From Burkholderiales bacterium (GTDB taxonomy: Bacteria > Pseudomonadota > Gammaproteobacteria > Burkholderiales > Nitrosomonadaceae): a stretch of 64,000 nucleotides of DNA. Position 1 is the first letter of the stretch; each line of letters starts with the position of its first letter. Both the position numbers and the translations under genes were made by a program. The notes under the pieces were generated by a model. That model saw nothing but the letters and a program-made list of their open reading frames with translations. It ran no database searches and was not told where the DNA came from. Below are positions 54,640-64,000 of the stretch, piece by piece. The stretch covers positions 1-64,000 of the forward strand of contig JACKLV010000001.1 in the NCBI GenBank assembly GCA_024235755.1, given 5' to 3'.

Positions 54640-56880
54640 ATGCATTCTATGTTTGAGTCCATTACAGAACAGCGCATTCAGCAACGCCTGACACAAGAAA
54701 TTGCAGTAAAACAGTTGTATATTCGATCGACTATTCAACTGCTTGACGACGGTGCCACAGTCCCTTTTATTGCGCGTTACCGCAAAGAATTAACCGGCGG
54801 TCTGGATGCCGATCAATTGCGCCTGTTAGAAGCAAGACTGCATGCTTTGCGCGAGCTTGAAAAAAGGCGCGAAGCAATTATCACTGCGATCGAAAAACAA
54901 AACAAAATGACCCCCACGCTGCGCCAGGTGTTAACCGATGCACAGGACATTGCAGCGCTCGAAGATTTATATTTACCCTACCGGAAAAAACGCCGCACCA
55001 AAGCACAGATGGCCCATGAAGCGGGTCTCAAGCCATTGGCTGAGCGCCTACTGAACAATCCGGCACTGCATCCCGATATTGAAGCAGCACAATTTCTGAA
55101 GCCACCGTTTACCACAGAAGCAGGTGAACACCCCGGCATTACCGATGCCGCTCAGGCGTTAGAGGGGGCACAGCAGATTCTGATTGAAAACTTTGCCGAG
55201 CATGCCGCCTTGTTGCAGAAATTACGTGCATACCTGAACCGTCACGCTGTTCTAACCGCAAAGGTGGCCAAGATACATAAAGCAACAGACACCAAATTCA
55301 CGGATTATCACGATTATTCCGAAGCAATTGGCAAAATTCCGTCTCATCGCGTACTGGCTTTATTACGCGGAGAACGGGAATCGGTTCTGAAATTGAAGTT
55401 GCATTTAGATTCTGATCTACCACAAAAATCAAAAAGCGGCGTATTTAATCCATGTGAATCCATCATTGCTCGGGAATTTAAAATCGAAGACCGGAAACGT
55501 CCCGCAGATGCATGGCTAATAGACACTGTGCGTTCAAGCTGGAACAGTAAAATTTTTAGCCACTTGGAAACAGTGTTGCTGAATCAATTGCAACAACATG
55601 CAGAAGTTTCAGCAATCCAGGTTTTTGCACAAAATCTGAAAGCATTGCTACTGGCGCCGCCAGCCGGCCCGCATATCACCATTGGGTTAGATCCAGGTTT
55701 CAGAACGGGCGTCAAAACGGCCGTCGTCGATGCAACTGGAAAAATTTTGACGTCCACCACGATTTATCCGCATCCACCGCACAATGACTGGGACGAAGCC
55801 ATTGAAACATTGCAACGACTGATAAAACAATACCGGGTATCATTGATTGCCATCGGCAACGGTACTGCATCTAGAGAAACCGACCTGTTGATCAAACAAC
55901 TGATCAAACAATGCCCGCAGTTAAAATTGAAGTCGCTTATGGTATCCGAGGCCGGCGCTTCAGTATACTCGGCTTCTCCGCTGGCATCCGAAGAGTTGCC
56001 CGGGCTTGATGTATCATTACGCGGCGCGGTTTCGATTGCAAGGCGCTTGCAGGACCCTTTGTCCGAATTGGTGAAAATTGACCCGAAATCCATTGGTGTC
56101 GGTCAATACCAGCATGATGTCAATCAAAAACAACTAGCCCTGACGCTAGGCGCCGTTGTCGAAGACTGCGTAAATGCCGTTGGCGTGGATGTCAATACAG
56201 CTTCTCCTGCACTGTTACGTTATGTCGCCGGACTTAACACCCGCATCGCAGATAATATCATTGACCGCCGTAACAAGGCTGGCGCGTTCTTACAGCGCAG
56301 CGAACTACTAAGCATTCCGGGTCTTGGTGAAAAAACCTATGAACAGGCTGCCGGATTTCTGCGCATTCACAACGGCACGAATCCGCTCGATGCTTCTGCG
56401 GTACATCCGGAGTCCTATTCGCTCGTACAACAGATACTGGCGGATATCAAAATGGATATTTCTGCGTTGGCCGGCAACCGTGCAGCGCTTAAAGCGATTC
56501 ACCCGGAAAAATACACGGACGCGCGTTTCGGTCTGCCAACCGTCAAAGACATCTTGCAGGAACTTGAGAAACCCGGCCGAGATCCACGTGCGTCATTTAC
56601 CACGGCCGCTTTCAAAGAAGGTGTCGAATCCATCAGCGATTTATACCCTGGCATGCTGCTTGAGGGCATTGTCACCAATGTTACGGCGTTTGGCGCATTC
56701 GTTGATATCGGTGTACATCAGGACGGATTGGTGCATATCTCCAAACTGTCCGATACTTTCGTCAAGGATCCCCACACTATTGTCCAGGCCGGCCAGGTTG
56801 TCAAGGTCAGTGTAGTCAACGTGGATGAACCGCGCAATCGCATTACTTTGTCAATGAAATCGACTGACATACGTGAATGA
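54640..56880 (+). CDS. tex: RNA-binding transcription accessory protein Tex
   Basis: The 746-residue protein has the Tex order. An N-terminal helical region contains TVPFIARYRKELTGGLDADQ. The YqgF/RNase H-like domain is near 345-470 (TIGLDPGFRTGVKTAVVD, AIGNGTASRETD). HhH motifs lie near 530-590 (SELLSIPGLGEKTYEQAAGF), and a C-terminal S1 domain near 670-745 (EGIVTNVTAFGAFVDIGVHQ). Tex influences transcription and RNA metabolism under stress. Length is near the family norm. Transcribed alone. Confidence 0.96.
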   Translation: MHSMFESITEQRIQQRLTQEIAVKQLYIRSTIQLLDDGATVPFIARYRKELTGGLDADQLRLLEARLHALRELEKRREAIITAIEKQNKMTPTLRQVLTDAQDIAALEDLYLPYRKKRRTKAQMAHEAGLKPLAERLLNNPALHPDIEAAQFLKPPFTTEAGEHPGITDAAQALEGAQQILIENFAEHAALLQKLRAYLNRHAVLTAKVAKIHKATDTKFTDYHDYSEAIGKIPSHRVLALLRGERESVLKLKLHLDSDLPQKSKSGVFNPCESIIAREFKIEDRKRPADAWLIDTVRSSWNSKIFSHLETVLLNQLQQHAEVSAIQVFAQNLKALLLAPPAGPHITIGLDPGFRTGVKTAVVDATGKILTSTTIYPHPPHNDWDEAIETLQRLIKQYRVSLIAIGNGTASRETDLLIKQLIKQCPQLKLKSLMVSEAGASVYSASPLASEELPGLDVSLRGAVSIARRLQDPLSELVKIDPKSIGVGQYQHDVNQKQLALTLGAVVEDCVNAVGVDVNTASPALLRYVAGLNTRIADNIIDRRNKAGAFLQRSELLSIPGLGEKTYEQAAGFLRIHNGTNPLDASAVHPESYSLVQQILADIKMDISALAGNRAALKAIHPEKYTDARFGLPTVKDILQELEKPGRDPRASFTTAAFKEGVESISDLYPGMLLEGIVTNVTAFGAFVDIGVHQDGLVHISKLSDTFVKDPHTIVQAGQVVKVSVVNVDEPRNRITLSMKSTDIRE

Positions 56881-56990
56881 GCGCGCGAACCCGGTGTAAG
56901 TCTCTGCGTCTAATGTTTTTAGGCAGTATATTTGTGGTATTTTTAAGCACTTACCTTTTTTGGTGAGCGAGAATACGAGGTGACGAGATA

Positions 56991-57518
56991 ATGAACGACC
57001 ATCAACAAAAAACTTTTCTTCCATTCTTAAAGCGTGCCGGATTAGGATTGTTTACGACTTTCATGGTTTGCTTCCTGGCGTCACCGTCTGTAATAGCCAA
57101 GGAAAAATTGGACATTCGTCCCTATGAAGCACCCGATCCATGCGATCCGGGCATCGCTCAAGTCAGAGTAACTGTGAACGGCGTCGGCTCCGGCGGCATT
57201 CTCAGTGTCGAGCTATATCATGATCCGGATAATTTTTTGTACAAAAAAGGCCGTACAAAACGTATTCGCATTCCGGCAACCGAAAGCCAGCACAAAGTTT
57301 GTTTTAATATTGAAAAACCGGGTACTTACGCCGTTGCCAGCTACCATGATATCGACGGCAACCGCAAACTCAACAAAAAATGGAATATGATGCCCAAGGA
57401 ACCTTTCGGATTATCAAACAACCCGGAACAACACTTTGGTTTTCCGGAATTCAGTGAATCGGCCTTCACTACCGATGAATTCGGTGCTGATATTACCATT
57501 GACCTGCGGCAACCTTGA
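56991..57518 (+). CDS. Exported DUF2141-domain protein
   Basis: The 175-residue protein has an N-terminal membrane or signal segment (about 13-35, ending SVIAK). A DUF2141 domain follows: VTVNGVGSGGILSVELYHD, CFNIEKPGTYAVASYHDIDG, NRKLNKKWNMMPKEPFGLSNN. The YAVASYHDxDxN stretch is typical. The family is periplasmic with unknown function. It is convergent with the MscS-like gene downstream, 40 bases apart. Confidence 0.88.
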   Translation: MNDHQQKTFLPFLKRAGLGLFTTFMVCFLASPSVIAKEKLDIRPYEAPDPCDPGIAQVRVTVNGVGSGGILSVELYHDPDNFLYKKGRTKRIRIPATESQHKVCFNIEKPGTYAVASYHDIDGNRKLNKKWNMMPKEPFGLSNNPEQHFGFPEFSESAFTTDEFGADITIDLRQP

Positions 57519-57558
57519 ACAAACCGGAACAAAATCCTGTGTAACAGACGCCCCCAAA

Positions 57559-59355
57559 TTAATCAGGCCGATGCACCACCAGTTGGTTGAATGGAATCGT
57601 CCATTGCTGCTGGTTGCAGACATCCACGGCAAACCGTTGTAAATCACGTTTGATCATATAATAATCGGGCGCTGCTGCGCTATCAAACGTGCCGATAATT
57701 TTAAAGTCCAGCGAAGATGAATTCGCTTGATCAAAATACACGGATATATCTCTGATGGTTTGACCGTAGCTTTCATGCTGCATCCTACTTAGAATGCCTT
57801 CCTGAAAAATTTTGGGTATATCCGTCGTACTTATTTGCTGATATTGATAGTCTATCCCTATTGTACTGGCAACAATAAATCCCGTAGACAAATTCTTAGG
57901 GCAGGCCTCCATAAAGTTCTGTATTGCATACATTTGCGGCATTGAATCGTTACGTAACGAAAGCTGCACATATTCCGGCGTTATTCGTCTGACCTTAAGA
58001 CACCTTTCATCCTCAAGTAAAACAAAATCGCCTGGTTTGCAGGGAAACCAAGGTTCGTCATCCGCATAAGGACGCGAAACATGATTGTTTAATTCCGACA
58101 GCGGCAATCTCAGTTTAAATTCGGGTATTGCCGGATTGATCAATTTGCTGAAGAAATTCAACCGCTCAATTTTCATGGGTACGCCATTATATAAAATACG
58201 CTCCCCTTCTCGCACCGGACCTGCATCAAGCATAGTCTGTAACTCTTTGATATAACGGGGCACGGAATTTTTAAGCGCCCATACAAGAATAATCAGCAGC
58301 AATACCGCTAAGGCAACCAGCACCTGATCACCCCGCAGATCCAGCACTATAAACACGGTTATGATCGAGAGCAATACAGTTATTGCACTGAAAACAAGAT
58401 TGGCAATGCGCTGCACATAGGACATCTTTCCGTCTTGTTTTCGCATGACTAACCATAGTATTCCTTTCCACAGCAGTGACAGTATCAAGAATACAAACAG
58501 TGATGCCAACAGCGCCATCAAGATAGTAGCGCCCCGCCCCAACGCAAACTGTTTCAGTTGGTCCGTGAACGAAACCGCTTCTTCTCGTTCCAGCAGCCGT
58601 ATGCCATCCAGTTGGATTTTAGCGGCATCCAGTTGATGTACACTGTCTTTTAACAGATTCTCCCACTTCTTCTTGACCAGAAGAAACCTGTCCAACGCTT
58701 TTTTTTCCAACGCATCCTGATTGATACGCGCCATTTTCTCCAGTGCTTTGTTGCTGTCGTCAATCTGAGACTGATAAAAAGCAATCTTATTCTGAAGCTC
58801 AAGTATTTTCCGCTTGCCCTCTGTATATTCATGCAATTCATTCATGACCGGTTGTAGAATCTCAAGCAGATTTTTTTGCCAATCAAAAGTTTTATCGCTC
58901 GAATCCTCGATTTTGGCCAGATCCAATCCCCCCGTCTGAATCAATTCGAAGGTATTCTGCTGTTCCTTGATTGTCCGGTTGATCTCATCAATTTCACTCA
59001 AGATCGTTGTTTTTTCCTGTTCAAGATTGGTTTTCTTCAGTACTTTTGATTTTGCCTCGAGTTCTGCTTTCAACACGCTGATCGTATCTACAATGGCGTT
59101 GAGTTTGCTGAAAATAGGTTCATCTATAGATACTTTTTCCGCCGCCGCTGATTCAATTGGCGGTTTTCTTCGAGGTAAAGGAAACGCGTCTGTTGTTGAC
59201 GGAACTATCATGCCATTGCCAGACTGCGGCTTGTCACTAGCATCCGCCGCCCTGCATTCCTGCATTGAAAAATAATTACTACTGAGAAGTATCAATAATA
59301 AAACCAGAAAAAATCTGCTTATCGGAAAATTGTCAGTGCCAGTCACGCTTATCAT
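57559..59355 (-). CDS. MscS-like membrane protein with a long periplasmic coiled coil
   Basis: The 598-residue protein has a signal sequence (about 12-35). A long coiled-coil region follows (about 75-255, heptad-rich, for example AELEAKSKVLKKTNLEQEKT), then four helices (about 270-300, 320-340, 345-362 and 365-382). The C-terminal domain (KPGDFVLLEDERCLKVRRI, AIQNFMEACPKNLS) has the layout of the MscS beta domain but a diverged sequence. The overall plan resembles MscK/YbdG-type large mechanosensitive channels. It lacks the standard GxxxA-rich pore helix, so channel function is inferred. Confidence 0.72.
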   Translation of the reverse strand: MISVTGTDNFPISRFFLVLLLILLSSNYFSMQECRAADASDKPQSGNGMIVPSTTDAFPLPRRKPPIESAAAEKVSIDEPIFSKLNAIVDTISVLKAELEAKSKVLKKTNLEQEKTTILSEIDEINRTIKEQQNTFELIQTGGLDLAKIEDSSDKTFDWQKNLLEILQPVMNELHEYTEGKRKILELQNKIAFYQSQIDDSNKALEKMARINQDALEKKALDRFLLVKKKWENLLKDSVHQLDAAKIQLDGIRLLEREEAVSFTDQLKQFALGRGATILMALLASLFVFLILSLLWKGILWLVMRKQDGKMSYVQRIANLVFSAITVLLSIITVFIVLDLRGDQVLVALAVLLLIILVWALKNSVPRYIKELQTMLDAGPVREGERILYNGVPMKIERLNFFSKLINPAIPEFKLRLPLSELNNHVSRPYADDEPWFPCKPGDFVLLEDERCLKVRRITPEYVQLSLRNDSMPQMYAIQNFMEACPKNLSTGFIVASTIGIDYQYQQISTTDIPKIFQEGILSRMQHESYGQTIRDISVYFDQANSSSLDFKIIGTFDSAAAPDYYMIKRDLQRFAVDVCNQQQWTIPFNQLVVHRPD

Positions 59356-59435
59356 AAAACTCTTATTCTATTGAATGTATTTATAGCGATCGTATCAAAT
59401 GCGGGTCGCCATAACGTTAATTTAAAACATAAAAT

Positions 59436-61400
59436 TCAAAGTGCCGCTGCAAATACCGCTTGCTGAAAAAATTTTTCTACATCGATTAATTGTCGCGTTC
59501 GTTTCATCGGAGGCAGGCTTTGCCAAATTTTTCTGCCGTAAGGTTTTGTCGTCAATCGCGGATCGCAGATCATCAATACACCGCAATCCGATTCATCGCG
59601 AATCAAACGGCCGGCACCCTGCTTCAAGCTGATCACAGCACGCGGCAGTTGATAATCCATAAATGCATTGCCGCCTTCGCGGTTAATTTTATCAATACGG
59701 GCTGACAGCACGGGATCATCCGGCGGTGCAAAAGGCAGCTTGTCGATAATCACCAGCGATAGCGCCGCACCACGCACATCGATGCCCTCCCAGAACGAGT
59801 GACTGCCGATCAAAACCGCATTGCCAAGCTCGCTGAAACGTTTCAACATGCCGGAGCGCGATGCTGTTCCCTGCAGCAACAACGGATAATCAATTTGTTC
59901 AGATTCAAACACCGCAGCAAGACGGTCATGAATATGCTGCATAGCGCGCAAACTAGTACATAGAAAAAAAGCCCGGCCGCGGCTGGCTTTTAATACGGGC
60001 ACTGCCGCCCTGACAATTTGATTAAAATAATCTTTGTGCTGTGGCTCCGAAATGGCTGTCGGCACATACAACAGCGCCTGATCCGGAAAGTTAAACGGGC
60101 TGTCCCAGCTCACGGATTTCGCGCTGTCAAGCCCCATTTCACCCAAATAGTGATCAAAATTTCTGTTAACCGATAACGTCGCCGAGGTAAAAACCCAGGC
60201 ACGTGGCGCAGCTTTGAGCTGACGACCGAAAATTTCCGCAATTGACAGCGGCGTTGCGTTAAGCTGCATTACCTTACTATAAACTTCCACCCAACGCACA
60301 TAATCTCTGGTTTCAGCATCATCTCGCCAACGCTTGATCAGGTGGGCATGATCGACTGCGCGCCGCCAGCAGTTTTCGAGTCCTTCCGAGCGTTCCGCCT
60401 GATCCTCCAGAACAGCGACAAGTTCCGCAAGTTTTTCCTGCAGCGAATCCAATGCGGTATTGAATGCCTGATTTTTTGCCAAGGCTGGTAATGCGAAACG
60501 AACATGGTCTCCAGAAACTGTCAGACGCAAATCCTTGGCAGCTTTTTCCATCGCAGCAAGCGCATCTGGTAGGATTAGACAGTCGCGGGCGGCTTCAAGT
60601 GCTTCCGCTTTACTGTCATGCACCAGGTCAAGTAACTGTCCGGTACTGATCGATTCGCCAAAAAAAAGACTCGCAGTTTCCGGCAATTGATGCGCTTCAT
60701 CAAAAATCACCGAATTGCACGCTGGCAGCAGTTCGGTTAGTCCTTCATCACGCAGCATGACATCCGCAAAAAATAAATGATGATTTACTACCACCACATC
60801 TGCGGCCAATGCTTTTTTACGCGCTTCCATCAAAAAGCAATTTTTATAATGTGAACACTCAGTTCCGAGGCAGTTCTCCCGCGTCGCTGTCACATGGTGC
60901 CAGACAGCAGCGTTTTCCGGAACTGCAGTCAATCCACTTTTATCACCGCTGCCGCTATGATCCCTCGCGTAGCATTCAATCAGCTGTAGGTATTTAATTT
61001 CATTGCGATTGACAAAGGCCAGATGTTCGTCTTGCAATGTTCTCTCAAGATGATAGCGGCAGACATAATTCGCGCGCCCCTTAAGCAAAGCCACGCTCAC
61101 CGGCACATTCAAAGCAGCGCGTACATTTGGAATATCCCTGTTAAACAACTGGTCCTGCAGCGTTTTGGTCCCAGTGGAAATGATCACTTTACCACCCGCC
61201 AGCAATGCAGGAACGAGATAAGCAAATGTTTTGCCAGTACCTGTTCCTGCCTCTGCAACCAATACGCTGTTGTTCGCCATGGTTTCGGCAATAGCTTGCG
61301 CCATTTCCAGCTGCTGGGCACGTACCCGATAACCCGGTATTTGTTTAGACAACAGGCCGTCTGATGCAAAAATCGATTGAAGGTCTAGTACTCTATCCAT
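59436..61400 (-). CDS. dinG: DinG-family ATP-dependent DNA helicase (YoaA-like)
   Basis: The 654-residue SF2 XPD-like helicase has Walker A AEAGTGTGKTFAYLVPAL near 49-66, the iron-sulfur cysteines in ANYVCRYHLER near 110 and NCLGTECSHYKNCF near 175-188, and the DEAH box VIFDEAHQLPETA near 235-247. The C-terminal helicase motifs IGSHSFWEGIDVRG and QGAGRLIRDESDCG are present. It unwinds 5'-tailed DNA and R-loops during repair. Whether it is DinG or YoaA is not settled by sequence alone; length favours the YoaA type. Confidence 0.9.
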   Translation of the reverse strand: MDRVLDLQSIFASDGLLSKQIPGYRVRAQQLEMAQAIAETMANNSVLVAEAGTGTGKTFAYLVPALLAGGKVIISTGTKTLQDQLFNRDIPNVRAALNVPVSVALLKGRANYVCRYHLERTLQDEHLAFVNRNEIKYLQLIECYARDHSGSGDKSGLTAVPENAAVWHHVTATRENCLGTECSHYKNCFLMEARKKALAADVVVVNHHLFFADVMLRDEGLTELLPACNSVIFDEAHQLPETASLFFGESISTGQLLDLVHDSKAEALEAARDCLILPDALAAMEKAAKDLRLTVSGDHVRFALPALAKNQAFNTALDSLQEKLAELVAVLEDQAERSEGLENCWRRAVDHAHLIKRWRDDAETRDYVRWVEVYSKVMQLNATPLSIAEIFGRQLKAAPRAWVFTSATLSVNRNFDHYLGEMGLDSAKSVSWDSPFNFPDQALLYVPTAISEPQHKDYFNQIVRAAVPVLKASRGRAFFLCTSLRAMQHIHDRLAAVFESEQIDYPLLLQGTASRSGMLKRFSELGNAVLIGSHSFWEGIDVRGAALSLVIIDKLPFAPPDDPVLSARIDKINREGGNAFMDYQLPRAVISLKQGAGRLIRDESDCGVLMICDPRLTTKPYGRKIWQSLPPMKRTRQLIDVEKFFQQAVFAAAL

Positions 61401-61773
61401 ATGATATTGCCAGGTATAGCGTTACCGGGGTGTGATGCAGCAAGCAAGACACAGTATGCAGGAAAGCGTTCCCTTTTCAAGTACTGTAACGCGGCTGCAG
61501 GACACCACGGTAGCGTCCTGTGGGTGAGCTTGTCAGCGCCCATGTGAAAGTATTTATTTGACTACTATTATACGCACAGGAATTACCACGGTTAAGGCTG
61601 AATAAGCATCGGTGGGTTATACCTTCTGTTGATGCAATCGCCGAAATCGGTTTATTTACACAAAATTTCGGGTCAGTATTTCAGTAACTTGTTTTATTGC
61701 CCATACAATTGACTTGCATAGACAATCAATAAAGCGGTGAAAGACTTCCCCGATAATTTACTATGCGCATCTT
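61401..61773. other. Intergenic region after or before the helicase gene
   Basis: There is no gene. A small inverted repeat CAGGAC / GTCCTG (61498-61503 with 61515-61520) is the only visible structure. The right part likely includes the 3' untranslated region of the small membrane protein gene. Confidence 0.4.
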
Positions 61774-62040
61774 TTATAGAAGCGTTTGCCGAGAGAAACT
61801 CAGAATGATCAGTAAACAGGCAAAAAAGATGGTGTAATTGGAATACTTTCGAGAATACCCGGCGTGATCTTCTTTTGAAGGAAATGCCATTTGACTGCCC
61901 TCTTCGGTATATTTTTGCTTGATATAGGCATAAACCCTGTCATGATTGGCGTGCATGTAGCGATGATATAACATCAATACGAAACAAATCACCAATCCTG
62001 CCCATCCCAACAGTTCAATCATCGGCTCTACTATCGACAA
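61774..62040 (-). CDS. Small membrane protein of unknown function
   Basis: The 88-residue protein has two helices (about 7-25 and 69-86) separated by a polar cytosolic or periplasmic loop (HANHDRVYAYIKQKYTEEG). I do not recognise the family. Plausible codon use and a clean start support a real gene, but support is modest. It is divergent from the GGDEF-EAL gene. Confidence 0.55.
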   Translation of the reverse strand: MSIVEPMIELLGWAGLVICFVLMLYHRYMHANHDRVYAYIKQKYTEEGSQMAFPSKEDHAGYSRKYSNYTIFFACLLIILSFSRQTLL

Positions 62041-62333
62041 TAATCTCGAGACAGATCATATACTATTTTTTCACATGAAGTTATTTCGCCTGCACTGTGC
62101 TTTTCTAAACTGGTTAATTCCGCGCAATACATGGCAAAATCATTCAATTCATTAAAAAATCAAGCACAGTAATTTATAAGCAACAATAGTTATAACCAAT
62201 CACGTTAAAGTTTAGCAGAGAGTCTGTCGATATCTCATAAATTGCTGTATTTATTTACAATATAAACTAACCAACATTAGTTTCTTACCAAACACAAAGT
62301 CCCTGATTAAATCAATTCCATTGCATATTAAAC

Positions 62334-64000
62334 ATGCAGCCAGTCGACGCAGACCATCATCTCAACGTAATAACCGGCACCGCTTTTGATTTAGAATCAG
62401 TCGACTCAACGTGCGGATTGGCACTTATCGATAAAGAAGCACAAATCCTGTCGGCTAATACTGCTTTTTTTCATTTACTCGATTCGTCGGCTGACCATCT
62501 TGGCAAATCAGTTCTGAGTGTAACAAACAATATCGATCCGTCTGCAACTAAACGCCTTCGACAAATATTATTTAGAGATCAGTGCGGATTTTATGATTTG
62601 ACTTCAAAAACAGATAAAAAAGTTTTGCGATTGCACATATCCGGATTCAGACAACCCTTCCGTCTGCTCTTACTCGAAAATGCGCCCATAAATAAACAGT
62701 TAACCTATGGAAATGGTTGTATCGCCGGAAATAATAGTGTTATTTCAAGCTTGGTTGACAAAAATGCGTTAAATGCCCTGATTTCGGAGTGGAAGCCGTC
62801 TGGTTCGGATGATTCATTAGCAACAATCATGATTGGCCTCGATGGATTCAAGCAGGTTAACGAAACTATAGGTCGCGCTAATGCCAGTCAGCTACTGAAT
62901 TTTGTTGCACAACGGCTGCTACGCGTATCGCGTTCCAGCGACACGGTTGCATACTACGAAGGCGATACCTTTGTCATTCTCCAAACAAATCAGGCGCAAC
63001 CATCAAGCGCAACAGCCACTGCCGAGCGCCTTGTAGAATTGCTGCAGCGGCCATTCCTGATCGATGGCCAACAAATTAATATCAGCGCCAGCATCGGTCT
63101 GGCAACTGCGCACAGTGAAAACGACACAGCCGGAAACTTGACGAAGCATGCTGAACTTGCACTGTTCGAAGCCAAAAATAACGCCCGAGGAAGTTATCAA
63201 TGGTTTGAACGTAACCTTGAAAAAAAGATACAAGAACAACAGGAACTGGAAGTCAGCTTGCGGCGTGCACTGTTTTTACAGGAATTTGAATTATTTTATC
63301 AGCCGCAAGCGAGCATGCAGAGCAAGGCATTGGTTGGTTTTGAGGCATTGATACGCTGGAACAGGCCAATTAAAGGCCGGTTATCGCCACATAGCTTTAT
63401 TGCACTGGCTGAGAATCTGGGAGAAATACAAAAGATTGGGAAATGGGCGCTTTTTACGGCTTGCAAAGAAGCATCGGCGTGGCCGGGCACACTCAAAGTT
63501 GCCGTAAATATTTCCCCTAAGCAGTTTGAAAATGGGAATCTGGTGGAAACGATCAAGGCTGCTTTAACCGCAAGTGGGTTAAAACCGGAACGGCTTGAAC
63601 TCGAAATTACGGAAGGATTATTGATAAAAGATATCCAAAATACCATCAAGCAGCTCTGGGCAATACAAGCATTGGGGGTGTCAGTCGCAATGGATGATTT
63701 TGGTACCGGTTATTCTTCGCTCAATTATTTAAACAGTTTTCCGTTTTCTAAAATCAAGATTGACCAATCATTTGTACGTGGCAAGCAAACGGATAAATCA
63801 CGGGCGCTGGTAAAAGCTGTTATATCGCTAGGCTTAGCTTTAAAAATTAAAACGCTGGCTGAAGGCGTCGAAACAAAACAACAATTCGATTATCTGGCTG
63901 CAAACGGCTGCATGGAAGCGCAGGGTTACTACATTGGCAAACCAGTACCTGCGCATAAAGTCCGTATGTTTATAAATTCATTCCAGTTTAATTCATGCAA
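62334..64000 (+). CDS. GGDEF-EAL cyclic di-GMP protein, C terminus beyond the window
   Basis: The frame from the ATG at 62334 (MQPVDADHHLN) stays open to the window edge (555 codons). The N-terminal 110 residues look PAS-like. A GGDEF domain covers about 140-295, with its signature reduced to YEGDTF (about 206-211), so diguanylate cyclase activity is unlikely. The EAL domain has FEALIRWNRP (about 334), VNISPKQF, LELEITE, AMDDFGTGYSSL (about 452), FSKIKIDQSFV, AEGVET and QGYYIGKP, so all catalytic positions are present. It is likely a phosphodiesterase with a regulatory GGDEF domain. The end of the protein is not in the window but the EAL domain is essentially complete. Confidence 0.88.
   Translation, partial: MQPVDADHHLNVITGTAFDLESVDSTCGLALIDKEAQILSANTAFFHLLDSSADHLGKSVLSVTNNIDPSATKRLRQILFRDQCGFYDLTSKTDKKVLRLHISGFRQPFRLLLLENAPINKQLTYGNGCIAGNNSVISSLVDKNALNALISEWKPSGSDDSLATIMIGLDGFKQVNETIGRANASQLLNFVAQRLLRVSRSSDTVAYYEGDTFVILQTNQAQPSSATATAERLVELLQRPFLIDGQQINISASIGLATAHSENDTAGNLTKHAELALFEAKNNARGSYQWFERNLEKKIQEQQELEVSLRRALFLQEFELFYQPQASMQSKALVGFEALIRWNRPIKGRLSPHSFIALAENLGEIQKIGKWALFTACKEASAWPGTLKVAVNISPKQFENGNLVETIKAALTASGLKPERLELEITEGLLIKDIQNTIKQLWAIQALGVSVAMDDFGTGYSSLNYLNSFPFSKIKIDQSFVRGKQTDKSRALVKAVISLGLALKIKTLAEGVETKQQFDYLAANGCMEAQGYYIGKPVPAHKVRMFINSFQFNSC

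Noticed and set aside
1..64000. CRISPR arrays, tRNA and rRNA genes
   Set aside because: No regularly spaced direct repeats and no tRNA or rRNA sequence signatures were found on reading either strand.

Overview
The window looks like a chromosomal segment of a betaproteobacterial ammonia oxidiser, most likely a Nitrosomonas. This is inferred from the class I copper nitrite reductase (NirK), the icd / cold-shock / clpS-clpA arrangement, the three-subunit transhydrogenase and the general protein resemblance. No 16S rRNA or amo gene is present to prove it. No rRNA, tRNA or CRISPR array was seen.

Left part (1-8.6 kb): a visibly GC-richer, accessory-looking stretch. It starts with an exosortase/PEP-CTERM-type asparagine synthase and a REP-associated tyrosine transposase (RAYT) flanked by REP-like palindromes. 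Next, on the minus strand, is a large NACHT-ATPase gene whose C-terminal formylglycine-generating-enzyme (FGE)-like domain has been split by three single-base indels. An IS5-family element sits at the NACHT gene's 5' end. Beyond the IS lies the 5' end of a second, diverged paralogue, so the IS appears to mark a deletion within a former tandem array of NLR-like genes.

Middle part (8.6-25 kb): housekeeping genes. They comprise ribD-nrdR-glyA, an orphan TRAP-type binding protein, clpS-clpA, a cold-shock gene with a clear terminator, icd, a retropepsin-like protease, an EAL-fold protein lacking its DDFG motif, pntAA-pntAB-pntB and an ornithine cyclodeaminase-family gene. From 25.4 to 26.6 kb lies a graveyard of nested transposon remnants. 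It includes a decayed IS701-like element with 18-bp perfect inverted repeats and an ATAA target duplication.

From 27 to 45.5 kb: a DUF6502-DUF5666 pair, flgM-flgN (with a good sigma-28 promoter and a TTG start for flgM), lemA plus a GIDE/EF-hand membrane protein, and a KefB-like antiporter. Then come stand-alone nirK with leader hairpins and a strong terminator, apt, a YdcZ-type transporter, mpl, and two large glycosyltransferases, one a GT-C/GT-A fusion. A membrane protein with pentameric ligand-gated ion channel-like architecture follows, then a protein with a DUF4157/eCIS-effector-like N terminus and a frameshifted class 3 lipase lipoprotein.

Right part (45.6-64 kb): a DCC thioredoxin-like protein, two mechanosensitive-channel-type proteins, a PRC-barrel gene split at an A8 run, a ferredoxin reductase-like flavoprotein, a small lipoprotein, a TonB receptor, DUF4126 and dolichol/phytol-kinase-like membrane proteins, a frameshifted DUF2845 gene, tex, a DUF2141 protein, a DinG-family helicase, and a GGDEF-EAL protein running off the window end. 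A recurrent theme is single-base indels in short mononucleotide runs. Seven such sites in four loci were identified, so either real decay/slippage or homopolymer errors in the assembly must be considered.
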